Source: an uncultured Lachnospiraceae bacterium | Lineage (GTDB): Bacteria > Bacillota > Clostridia > Lachnospirales > Lachnospiraceae | DNA: 5,949 nt | Direction of reading: 5' to 3' | Assembly: GCA_948468325.1 (NCBI GenBank) | Contig: CAOKHR010000161.1 | Location: 1 to 5,949 of the forward strand | Shown: positions 1 to 5,902 of the stretch, one piece after another | How positions within the stretch are numbered: position 1 is the stretch's first letter | Layout: each line of letters starts with the position of its first letter | Position numbers and translations under genes: made by a program | The notes under the pieces: generated by a model | The model's input: only the letters and a program-made list of their open reading frames with translations | Databases searched by the model: none | Told to the model about the DNA's origin: nothing

Positions 1-1091
1 TGAATGCCTTCATGCTTTGTTTTCTGATAAAGACTTCCCGCATAGAACAGATTGTTGATACATGTTAACGTATAAGGACTATGTGTTGTAATCAGAACAC
101 TGCTGTTTGTCAGATTCAAAAATTCTGTGATAAAATCAATGACCTGCTTCTGCAGCTTCGGATATAAATGTGCTTCCGGCTCTTCGATAATCACAAATGA
201 CTCTTTCTTCCGAAGCATCAGAATATATAAAAAATTAAACAGCCACAAAACCTCCTGCTGTCCCGAAGATGCATAATCAATCGGAATGGATTTATTGCTT
301 TTCTGAAGAAGAATCGTTTCTTTTCCGGAATTAAAAAAATACTCTCCTTTTAACCCTTCAATAATGGTATCTGCGACATTCTCATATTCCGCCTTTTTCT
401 CACTTCCTTTAAAATGTGAAACTGCCTTTTTAATACCCTGATCAAAATTGTCCTGCATTCCTTCAATCAACTGCATAAATCTTCTGTTGATAATATCCAT
501 GTTGCCATAATTCAAATATGTTTTCTGCTTTGCCATCAATGACATCATACTTCTTCCCGCCGGAATATAGTAATTCTTTTTACTATCCCCAAACAGCCCA
601 TTTACGCGCATTTCAATTTCTTCATACCAACGCTGCTTCTCTTCCGCCAGAAATTCGATGGTTTTATCTTTCTTTCGCAATTCCTGATGAAACTGAATAC
701 ATTCCGCTTCTATCCTGCACATAAACTCCTGCATGCGGCTGCTGAAACCCGATTCAATCCATTCACTGTCCATCTTTACAGCTGTTTTTATCTCAGCAGA
801 ATATTCATATACTATATCTGCATTGTCAATATAATCAAATATATCCTGAAAATAATCCTGCAGTTCGCTTTCCAGAGAATCTTCCAGATCATCCCAATGT
901 CCTTTGGCGCCTTTTAAAGAAATCTGATAAAAATAAGAAATCACAATGTCTTTTATTGTCCGAAAATAATAAATTGCTTTACTGATTGTACTTTTTCCGG
1001 TGGCCTGTTCGCCGATAAACAGATTGTATTTTTTAATTTCCATTTCAAAATTGCTTACAGGACCCAGGCTCTTAATTCTGATTTTTTCCAA
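1..1091 (-). CDS. AAA/ABC-type ATPase, OLD-like (AAA_15/AAA_21 group), 3' end beyond left edge
   Basis: The first 363 codons of an SMC/ABC-fold ATPase are present; the C-terminus lies off the left edge. Visible motifs, counted from the TTG start: an N-terminal strand IRIKSLGPV (4-12); Walker A GEQATGKS (27-34); a helical, charged insert (roughly 40-165); a YIPAGR motif (175-180); an ABC-signature-like SSGQQE (275-280); Walker B VIIEEPEAH (300-308); and a switch histidine in TTHS (335-338). This set is typical of OLD-family and related AAA ATPases, which are found as overcoming-lysogenization nucleases, in anti-phage systems and as orphan proteins. A TOPRIM nuclease domain, if any, would lie beyond the window, so nuclease activity cannot be judged. 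The start must be at or after 1091 because TAA immediately precedes the TTG in frame. The next ATG (codon 17) would remove the first strand and has no clear ribosome binding site. The gene begins 4 nt after the dehydratase stop and is visibly more AT-rich than its neighbours. Its role in this locus is unknown. Confidence 0.9.
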   Translation of the reverse strand, partial: MEKIRIKSLGPVSNFEMEIKKYNLFIGEQATGKSTISKAIYYFRTIKDIVISYFYQISLKGAKGHWDDLEDSLESELQDYFQDIFDYIDNADIVYEYSAEIKTAVKMDSEWIESGFSSRMQEFMCRIEAECIQFHQELRKKDKTIEFLAEEKQRWYEEIEMRVNGLFGDSKKNYYIPAGRSMMSLMAKQKTYLNYGNMDIINRRFMQLIEGMQDNFDQGIKKAVSHFKGSEKKAEYENVADTIIEGLKGEYFFNSGKETILLQKSNKSIPIDYASSGQQEVLWLFNFLYILMLRKKESFVIIEEPEAHLYPKLQKQVIDFITEFLNLTNSSVLITTHSPYTLTCINNLFYAGSLYQKTKHEGI

Positions 1092-1095
1092 TTAC

Positions 1096-2967
1096 CTAAT
1101 CTCCCTCCTTAGGATAATAAGTCGGGACAATACGCTTTACCCATTCCCTTATATCCGTCGGCTCCGTCACTACATACTCACTCAGCTTTTTTAACTGGCT
1201 CAAAAAAGCTTCCTCGTCCATTTCAATCGGTTTGCCAATATGAATCCGCTTGTTTGCCGTATCCTGCATGCCCTCTTCATCCATCAGCATTTCTTCATAT
1301 AATTTTTCCCCGGGCCTTAGTCCTGTAAACACAATCGGAATATCTTCGTCCGGCTGGTGTCCGGAAAGCAGAATTAAATTTCTTGCCAAATCTGTAATTT
1401 TTACCGGCTCTCCCATATCCAGAATAAATATCTCTCCGCCTTTCGCATAAGCGCCGGCCTGCAGTACCAGAGATACCGCCTCCGGAATCGTCATAAAATA
1501 ACGGATAATATCCGGGTGGGTCACCGTAACCGGACCGCCCCTTTCAATCTGTTTTTTAAACAGCGGAATGACGCTTCCGTTGCTTCCCAAAACATTGCCG
1601 AAGCGCACAGCCACATATTCCGTTTTGGAACGTCTGTTATAAGTCTGAATAATCATTTCACAGATTCGTTTGGACGCCCCCATAATATTTGTAGGATTTA
1701 CTGCCTTATCTGTCGAAATCATCACAAAACGCTTAACCTGGTAAAAATCTGCTGCCTGTACCATCTTCCAGGTGCCCAGCACATTATTCTTGATTGCTTC
1801 CGTTGGGCTTTCCTCCATCAGCGGCACATGCTTATGTGCTGCCGCATGATAAATAATGTCCGGATGGTATGTTTCAAAAATATAATTCATCCGGTTTGTA
1901 TTGCGCACCGATGCAATCAGAACTTTCAGATTTAAATCAGGAAAAGCTGCTTTTAATTCATTTTGTATATCATATGCCGAATTTTCATAAATATCTACGA
2001 TAATCAGCTGTCTCGGATGATGCCCCGCAATCTGCCTGCACAATTCACTTCCGATAGAGCCTCCGCCTCCCGTAACCATAATAACTTTATCCGATACATA
2101 ACCTAAAATCGAATCTAAATCCACTTCTACCGGATCTCTTCCCAAAAGATCATTTACATCTACTTCTTTCAGGCTGCTGATACTGACATCCCCGTTTACC
2201 AGCTGGTAAATCCCCGGCAGACGTTTTAACTCGCATCTTGTCTGTTTGCAGATGTCCAAAACTTCTTTCATCTGTCTGGGCGATGCGGAAGGCATTGCCA
2301 CTATAATCTCCTGCACATGCAGCTCTCTGCACTTATTAATAATATCTTCCCGTCTTCCGACAATTTTAACCCCATGAATATAACTGCCCGCTTTGCCCCT
2401 GTCATCGTCAATTACACCGACAACACGCTTCTTTAAATAACGGCTGTTTTTGATTTCTTTAATCAGCGCATTCCCTGCTTCGCCCGCTCCGACAATCAGT
2501 ACATTTCTGGTGTACTGTGCATCCCGCAGCGTATTGCGTACGGAACGGAGCGCACGGTAACTATAGCGGCAGATAAATATCATGCCAAATAAAAATATCC
2601 CGAAAAACGCATAATAGCTTCTCGGCACCGGATAGCCCGTTTCCGGATGAGACAGTAAAATCAAAAACATATTAACAAAAGTCTCTACCACGCATGCCGA
2701 TGTCAGATACATCATTTCCATGGCTCCGGCATAGCTCCAGAGACTGCTGTAAAGACGGAAAATCCAGAAAATAACAATTGCGGACAATGCGGTTACCGGC
2801 AGAGATTTCCATGCATTTTCCAGAAAATACGGCGGTATATCCTGAAAACTAAAATCAAATCTTGCCAAAAGCGCCAGCATGCCTGCCAAAAATACAGCGC
2901 ACACATCGTAGCACATCAGAAAAACCCGCCGCATCCATAATTTTTTATCTATAAACAGTTGTTTCAT
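1096..2967 (-). CDS. Membrane-anchored nucleotide-sugar 4,6-dehydratase (FlaA1/CapD/WbpM/PglF family)
   Basis: This 623-residue protein has the full-length 'large' architecture of the family. About four membrane segments (near 16-35, 56-73, 86-106 and 117-135) precede a CoA-binding-like Rossmann domain with GAGEAG (160-165). A catalytic extended-SDR domain follows, with the NAD(P) loop TGGGGSIGSE (299-308). The active site reads STDKAVNPTNIMGASK (418-433), so methionine (429) sits where most SDRs have tyrosine; this Ser-Met-Lys arrangement is known in WbpM-type large dehydratases. RFGNVLGSNGSV (455-466) and GLRPGEKLYEE (549-559) are further family signatures. Family members convert UDP-GlcNAc or similar substrates to 4-keto-6-deoxy sugars for capsule, O-antigen or glycoprotein glycans; the exact substrate cannot be read from sequence. 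The start ATG directly abuts the kdsC stop (TAAATG) and has AGGAGG 5 nt upstream. The gene extends the locus beyond KDO supply into general surface-glycan synthesis. Confidence 0.95.
   Translation of the reverse strand: MKQLFIDKKLWMRRVFLMCYDVCAVFLAGMLALLARFDFSFQDIPPYFLENAWKSLPVTALSAIVIFWIFRLYSSLWSYAGAMEMMYLTSACVVETFVNMFLILLSHPETGYPVPRSYYAFFGIFLFGMIFICRYSYRALRSVRNTLRDAQYTRNVLIVGAGEAGNALIKEIKNSRYLKKRVVGVIDDDRGKAGSYIHGVKIVGRREDIINKCRELHVQEIIVAMPSASPRQMKEVLDICKQTRCELKRLPGIYQLVNGDVSISSLKEVDVNDLLGRDPVEVDLDSILGYVSDKVIMVTGGGGSIGSELCRQIAGHHPRQLIIVDIYENSAYDIQNELKAAFPDLNLKVLIASVRNTNRMNYIFETYHPDIIYHAAAHKHVPLMEESPTEAIKNNVLGTWKMVQAADFYQVKRFVMISTDKAVNPTNIMGASKRICEMIIQTYNRRSKTEYVAVRFGNVLGSNGSVIPLFKKQIERGGPVTVTHPDIIRYFMTIPEAVSLVLQAGAYAKGGEIFILDMGEPVKITDLARNLILLSGHQPDEDIPIVFTGLRPGEKLYEEMLMDEEGMQDTANKRIHIGKPIEMDEEAFLSQLKKLSEYVVTEPTDIREWVKRIVPTYYPKEGD
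1101..1110 (-). promoter_or_regulatory. Ribosome binding site for the TTG-started ATPase
   Basis: On the minus strand this reads AAGGAGGGAG. It lies within the last codons of the dehydratase gene. The GGGAG part is 9 nt from the TTG at 1091-1089, whereas the AAGGAGG part is 12 nt away, which is a little long. Together with the in-frame TAA just before the TTG, it supports TTG as the start and suggests translational coupling to the dehydratase. Confidence 0.75.
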
Positions 2968-3456
2968 TTACTCCTCCTGCTTACCCGCGCCAGAATCCAG
3001 AATATATTCCGCTGCCTCTCTGACCGCGCCTTCTCCCCCTTTTGCGGACAAAACAAAATCCGCCTGTTTTTTTACCTCCTGCACCGCATCTGCAGGCGCA
3101 AATGAAAAACCGGAAGAAGCCATCACCTTAAGATCATTTATATCATCTCCGATATATGCCGATTCTTTCACTTCCAGATGATATTTTTCTAAAATCTCTG
3201 CTAAGACAGCCGCTTTATCGCCGACTCCCTGGTACAGTTCCGTAATTCCAAGTTCTTTTGCACGGTTTTCTACGATTTTGGAGCTTCTGCCTGTAATAAT
3301 CGCCGGAATAATACCATTGTCTATGAGCATCCGGATCCCCATGCCGTCTTTGATATGAAATGCTTTGCAGACCTCTCCCGCATTGCCTATATAAATTTTC
3401 CCGTCTGTCAATGTCCCGTCCACATCCATGGCAAACAATTTTATTTTATTTTTCAT
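2968..3456 (-). CDS. kdsC: 3-deoxy-D-manno-octulosonate-8-phosphate phosphatase KdsC (HAD family)
   Basis: KdsC removes the phosphate from KDO-8-phosphate to give free KDO in the cytoplasm. The protein is 162 residues, the size of a cap-less (C0) tetrameric HAD phosphatase. Motif I is DVDGTLTDG (11-19), with nucleophile Asp11 and acid/base Asp13. Motif II is ITGRSS (54-59). The motif III lysine is in GVGDKAAVL (Lys81). Motif IV is YIGDDINDL (101-109). The C-terminal GGEGAVREAAEYIL (140-153) is the characteristic KdsC tail that contributes to the neighbouring subunit's active site. The chosen ATG overlaps the kdsD stop by one base (TAATG) and puts the family-typical KIKLFAMDVDGT right after the start. 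An in-frame ATG at 3492 would add 12 residues (MCGGYCEGGIDL) inside kdsD that do not resemble the family, so it is not preferred. Confidence 0.93.
   Translation of the reverse strand: MKNKIKLFAMDVDGTLTDGKIYIGNAGEVCKAFHIKDGMGIRMLIDNGIIPAIITGRSSKIVENRAKELGITELYQGVGDKAAVLAEILEKYHLEVKESAYIGDDINDLKVMASSGFSFAPADAVQEVKKQADFVLSAKGGEGAVREAAEYILDSGAGKQEE
2973..2978 (-). promoter_or_regulatory. Ribosome binding site of the dehydratase, inside the kdsC end
   Basis: A perfect AGGAGG on the minus strand encodes part of the C-terminal residues of KdsC and lies 5 nt before the dehydratase ATG. It fixes the start at 2967 and shows the two genes are read from one transcript. Confidence 0.85.
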
Positions 3457-4424
3457 TAAATCAATCCCGCCTTCGCAATATCCGCCACACATAAAGTCCC
3501 CAGAATCTGACCGTCTTCGACAACTGCCAGAGTAGATACTTTTCTGTCCATTTTCCGCATTTTCTCCACGGCGTCCACGACAAGCAAATCAGGGTCAATT
3601 GAAAGCGGATCTTTCGTCATCACTTCTTCAATCTGATGCTTTAGAGCCTGCTCTCCGTCTCTGCTGATCAGACGGCGTAAATCTCCATCCGTAAAAATTC
3701 CCGTAAAACTTCCCTGTTCATCGACTACATTGACACATCCAATCGGTTTTTTGCACATTTCAAATACGGCGCTCTGCACTGTCATACCCTCTTTGACAAC
3801 AGCATTTTCGTCGCCTTTTTTCATCAAATCAGACACGCGCATTGTCAGTTTTTTCCCCAAAAGGCCATTGGGATGAAAAACGGCAAATTCATTTGAAGTA
3901 AAACCTCTCATTTTCGCCACGGCCACTGCAAGCGCATCACCGAGAACTAAAGATACTGTCGTTGTTGTCGTTGGGACCAGATTCCCCAGAAAAGCTTCCT
4001 GTACATTCGGAAATACAATTGTAACGGCAGAATATTTCTCCAGTGTGGAATTTTCCCGCCCTACGATACTGTAGAGTGCCGCCCCTATTTTCTGAATAGA
4101 CGGTATCAGCTTTAAAATTTCATCTGTCTCCCCGCTGTTGCTTAATGCAATCACAATATCATCTTTCGTCAGAAGCCCCAGATCCCCATGCAGCGCTTCT
4201 GCCGGGTGCATAAAATATGCCTTGATGCCGATACTCGCCATAGTAGCCGCAATTTTTTTAAATATATGTCCGGATTTGCCCATACCGGTACATACGACTC
4301 TGCCTTTGCACGTATTTATCCTTTCCGCAATTGCTACAAAATCATCGCCCAGACTTTCACGCATTTTTTCAAGTCCGCTTAATTCAATATCAAAAACTTC
4401 TTTTCCGGTTTCTAAAATGTCCAA
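3456..4424 (-). CDS. kdsD: D-arabinose-5-phosphate isomerase KdsD (KpsF/GutQ family, SIS + 2 CBS)
   Basis: KdsD interconverts ribulose-5-phosphate and arabinose-5-phosphate, the first committed step of KDO synthesis. With the TTG start the protein has 322 residues, close to E. coli KdsD and KpsF. The SIS domain carries GMGKSGH (47-53, catalytic-type Lys50), HGDLG (79-83), LSNSGETDE (95-103), a VPTTTTT loop (150-156) and FHPNGLLGKKL (183-193, with the family's conserved His). Two CBS repeats follow, from about 198 and about 265 to the C-terminus; in this family they are thought to sense nucleotide-type ligands. Three starts are possible: ATG at 4460, which overlaps kdsA by 17 nt and has only a weak binding site; GTG at 4433, too close to the purine-rich site; and TTG at 4424, 8 nt after AGGGG. 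I prefer TTG because ILETGKEVFDIE then aligns with the usual N-terminus. The stop overlaps the kdsC ATG by one base. Confidence 0.93.
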   Translation of the reverse strand: MDILETGKEVFDIELSGLEKMRESLGDDFVAIAERINTCKGRVVCTGMGKSGHIFKKIAATMASIGIKAYFMHPAEALHGDLGLLTKDDIVIALSNSGETDEILKLIPSIQKIGAALYSIVGRENSTLEKYSAVTIVFPNVQEAFLGNLVPTTTTTVSLVLGDALAVAVAKMRGFTSNEFAVFHPNGLLGKKLTMRVSDLMKKGDENAVVKEGMTVQSAVFEMCKKPIGCVNVVDEQGSFTGIFTDGDLRRLISRDGEQALKHQIEEVMTKDPLSIDPDLLVVDAVEKMRKMDRKVSTLAVVEDGQILGTLCVADIAKAGLI

Positions 4425-4432
4425 TTTATGCA

Positions 4433-4442
4433 CCCCTCTCCC
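4433..4442 (-). promoter_or_regulatory. Probable ribosome binding site of kdsD
   Basis: The minus strand reads GGGAGAGGGG just after the kdsA stop codon. Its AGGGG end is 8 nt before the TTG at 4424-4422, which favours that codon as the kdsD start over the ATG at 4460 buried in kdsA. The match to the consensus is imperfect, so the call is moderate. Confidence 0.55.
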
Positions 4443-4443
4443 A

Positions 4444-5229
4444 CTAATGTACTGCTTCATAGACTCTCATCAGGCGGCCAAGCATCCCTTCCATTTCCGA
4501 TAAATAAACCATATTCGGTCCGTCAGACAATGCCTCATCCGGATTTTCGTGCACCTCGAAAAACAGCCAGTCCGCTCCGGCTGCAACAGCGGCTTTTGCC
4601 AGAGGTTCCACAAATTCCCGGCTGCCGCCGGTAGCATCTCCTTTTCCTCCCGGTTTCTGCACACTGTGCGTTGCATCAAACACGACCGGATAACCAAATT
4701 TTTTCATTTCTGAAATTCCTGTCATATCCACCACAAGCGTATTATATCCAAAGGAAGTCCCTCTCTCGCAAAGCATAATATCTTTGCATCCGGATTCCTG
4801 TAACTTACCCACTACATTTTTCATATCCCACGGAGCTAAAAACTGTGCCTTTTTTACATTGACTGTTTTTTGTGTTTTTGCAGCCGCTGTAAGCAAATCC
4901 GTCTGTCTGCATAAAAATGCCGGTATCTGTAAAATATCGCACACCTCTGCCGCTTCTTTCGCCTGCCAGGGTTCATGTATGTCAGTTACAATTTTCAGGC
5001 CGTATTCCTCTTTTACTTTTTTAAGAATTCTAAGTCCTTCTTCGATTCCCGGTCCCCGGAAAGCATGGACGGAAGTTCTGTTTGCCTTATCAAAAGATGC
5101 TTTAAAATAGTATTCGATTCCCAGACGATCTGTAATCTCTTTCATTTTCTGCGCAATCCGCATTATCATGGCTTCATTCTCTATTACGCATGGTCCCGCA
5201 ATCAGAGAAAACATATTTTTCCGTGTCAT
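4444..5229 (-). CDS. kdsA: 3-deoxy-8-phosphooctulonate synthase KdsA, metal-dependent type
   Basis: KdsA condenses arabinose-5-phosphate with phosphoenolpyruvate to give KDO-8-phosphate and phosphate. The 261-residue protein is a complete TIM barrel, near the roughly 267 residues of the Aquifex enzyme. Family signatures are IAGPCVIE (10-17), FKASFDKANRTS (42-53), TDIHEPWQ (82-89), RQTDLL (108-113), ERGTSFGYNTLVVDM (155-169) and FDATHSVQKPGG (184-195). Cys14 in GPCVIE occupies the metal-ligand position of the metal-dependent class; the E. coli-type enzyme has Asn there. His188, Glu225 (FFEVHENPDEA) and Asp236 (LSDGPN) fit the remaining ligands. The FKASFDKANR and barrel motifs distinguish it from NeuB-type sialate synthases and from DAHP synthase. 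Its ATG overlaps the cytidylyltransferase stop as ATGA, with AGGTGG 4 nt upstream. Confidence 0.96.
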   Translation of the reverse strand: MTRKNMFSLIAGPCVIENEAMIMRIAQKMKEITDRLGIEYYFKASFDKANRTSVHAFRGPGIEEGLRILKKVKEEYGLKIVTDIHEPWQAKEAAEVCDILQIPAFLCRQTDLLTAAAKTQKTVNVKKAQFLAPWDMKNVVGKLQESGCKDIMLCERGTSFGYNTLVVDMTGISEMKKFGYPVVFDATHSVQKPGGKGDATGGSREFVEPLAKAAVAAGADWLFFEVHENPDEALSDGPNMVYLSEMEGMLGRLMRVYEAVH

Positions 5230-5885
5230 TCTTCCACCTTACCTTTCATCTGCCTGGAAAGTGCAACTGCAAAATCGTAATCTTCTTTTGTATCAATATC
5301 CGTCGCTTCAATTCCAAAAACTTCCTGAATATATGGCCGGAATCCGATTCTTCTGTTATGTTTTGTAAAAATTTCTTTTTCAAACATATAAAATGCGCTC
5401 GTCTCTACCCAGATCGGTTCCATGTCCTGTGTTCTGGGCACATCATTTAAATCATAGTTCACAGGCGCCCCCTGATACCAGGCAAATGTCTGTATTTTTT
5501 CGGCTGAAAAAGCGGAATCGCATTCTCCGCTTAAAATATGCGACAATGCATTTTCGATTGTTTCTGTTTTTGTAAACGGAGATGTTGTATGCGCAAGGAC
5601 ATACACGTCCGCATCTACTTTGTCAATAAAAGACCTGTAGATTTCAAATCCTTTTACCACATCCTGGTCCAGCGCTTTGTCCCTTTTCAGAAAAACCGCT
5701 TCCGCAGGGATGTATTCCGTTACTTTTTCATCGCTGCAGTAAACATATACTTCATCAATTCCCTTTGCTTTCACCAGGCTGTTTACAATATGATAGCACA
5801 TCGGTTTTCCCATAATATCTAAAATATTTTTATGAGGCAGCCTCTGGCTGTTTAACTTAATCGGAACTAATGCGACAACTTTCAT
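5226..5885 (-). CDS. Acylneuraminate-type cytidylyltransferase, probable CMP-KDO synthetase by context
   Basis: This 219-residue nucleotidyltransferase resembles NeuA/PseF (COG1083) more than canonical KdsB. The N-terminal nucleotide loop is VPIKLNSQRLPHKN (7-20) followed by GKPM (26-29); the usual PAR arginine is replaced by lysine (PIK). HTTSPF (99-104) matches the NeuA TSP motif. PRTQD (150-154) followed by ETSAFYMFEKE (161-171) matches the RRQD...NGAIY region. DIDTKEDY (196-203) supplies the conserved metal-binding aspartates. Such enzymes transfer CMP from CTP to a 2-keto-3-deoxy acid sugar. No sialate synthase is visible here and the gene is fused in frame order to kdsA-kdsD-kdsC, so CMP-KDO is the most economical product; this is inference. 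The start is taken at 5885 because AGGAGG lies 6 nt upstream. The alternative ATG at 5891 abuts that site with no spacing and would add only MN. Confidence 0.88.
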   Translation of the reverse strand: MKVVALVPIKLNSQRLPHKNILDIMGKPMCYHIVNSLVKAKGIDEVYVYCSDEKVTEYIPAEAVFLKRDKALDQDVVKGFEIYRSFIDKVDADVYVLAHTTSPFTKTETIENALSHILSGECDSAFSAEKIQTFAWYQGAPVNYDLNDVPRTQDMEPIWVETSAFYMFEKEIFTKHNRRIGFRPYIQEVFGIEATDIDTKEDYDFAVALSRQMKGKVEE

Positions 5886-5891
5886 ATTCAT

Positions 5892-5897
5892 CCTCCT
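5892..5897 (-). promoter_or_regulatory. Ribosome binding site deciding the cytidylyltransferase start
   Basis: A perfect AGGAGG on the minus strand lies 6 nt before the ATG at 5885 and directly against the ATG at 5891. Spacing therefore favours the downstream ATG, giving MKVVALVPIK as the N-terminus. Confidence 0.8.
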
Positions 5898-5902
5898 GTT
5901 AT

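Noticed and set aside
1086..1130. Possible terminator between the dehydratase and ATPase genes
   Set aside because: The gap is only 4 nt and no GC-rich inverted repeat followed by a T run on the minus strand is visible there.
518..1194. Several short plus-strand open frames (518-724, 687-917, 1000-1194)
   Set aside because: They lie antisense to the ATPase, whose conserved motifs explain the region (the last also runs into the dehydratase end). Their products are low in complexity, resemble no family, and lack good ribosome binding sites.
1250..1935. Plus-strand frames of 66 and 139 codons opposite the dehydratase
   Set aside because: The minus strand here encodes the conserved SDR domain without interruption; the plus-strand products have no recognisable motif and look like mirror frames of a real gene.
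2150..2332. Minus-strand frame of 60 codons in another phase of the dehydratase gene
   Set aside because: It lies wholly inside the dehydratase and encodes a composition-biased peptide without a start signal.
4138..4634. Plus-strand frames across the kdsD/kdsA boundary (121, 64 and 68 codons)
   Set aside because: Antisense to well-supported kdsD and kdsA; no motif, signal peptide or binding site supports them.
4470..4697. Minus-strand frame of 75 codons inside kdsA
   Set aside because: Out-of-phase reading of the conserved KdsA C-terminus, with no family resemblance.
4784..5822. Plus-strand frames opposite kdsA and the cytidylyltransferase, including a Cys/Phe-rich 94-codon one
   Set aside because: The Phe/Cys/Tyr-rich hydrophobic look comes from reading the complement of Lys/Glu-rich codons; the opposite strand holds clear enzyme genes.
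4444..5885. Possibility that the gene pair is a sialic, legionaminic or pseudaminic acid module (NeuA/NeuB-like)
   Set aside because: The synthase is clearly KdsA (FKASFDKANRTS, GPCVIE, RQTDLL), not NeuB, and it is accompanied by kdsD and kdsC, which belong to the KDO route.
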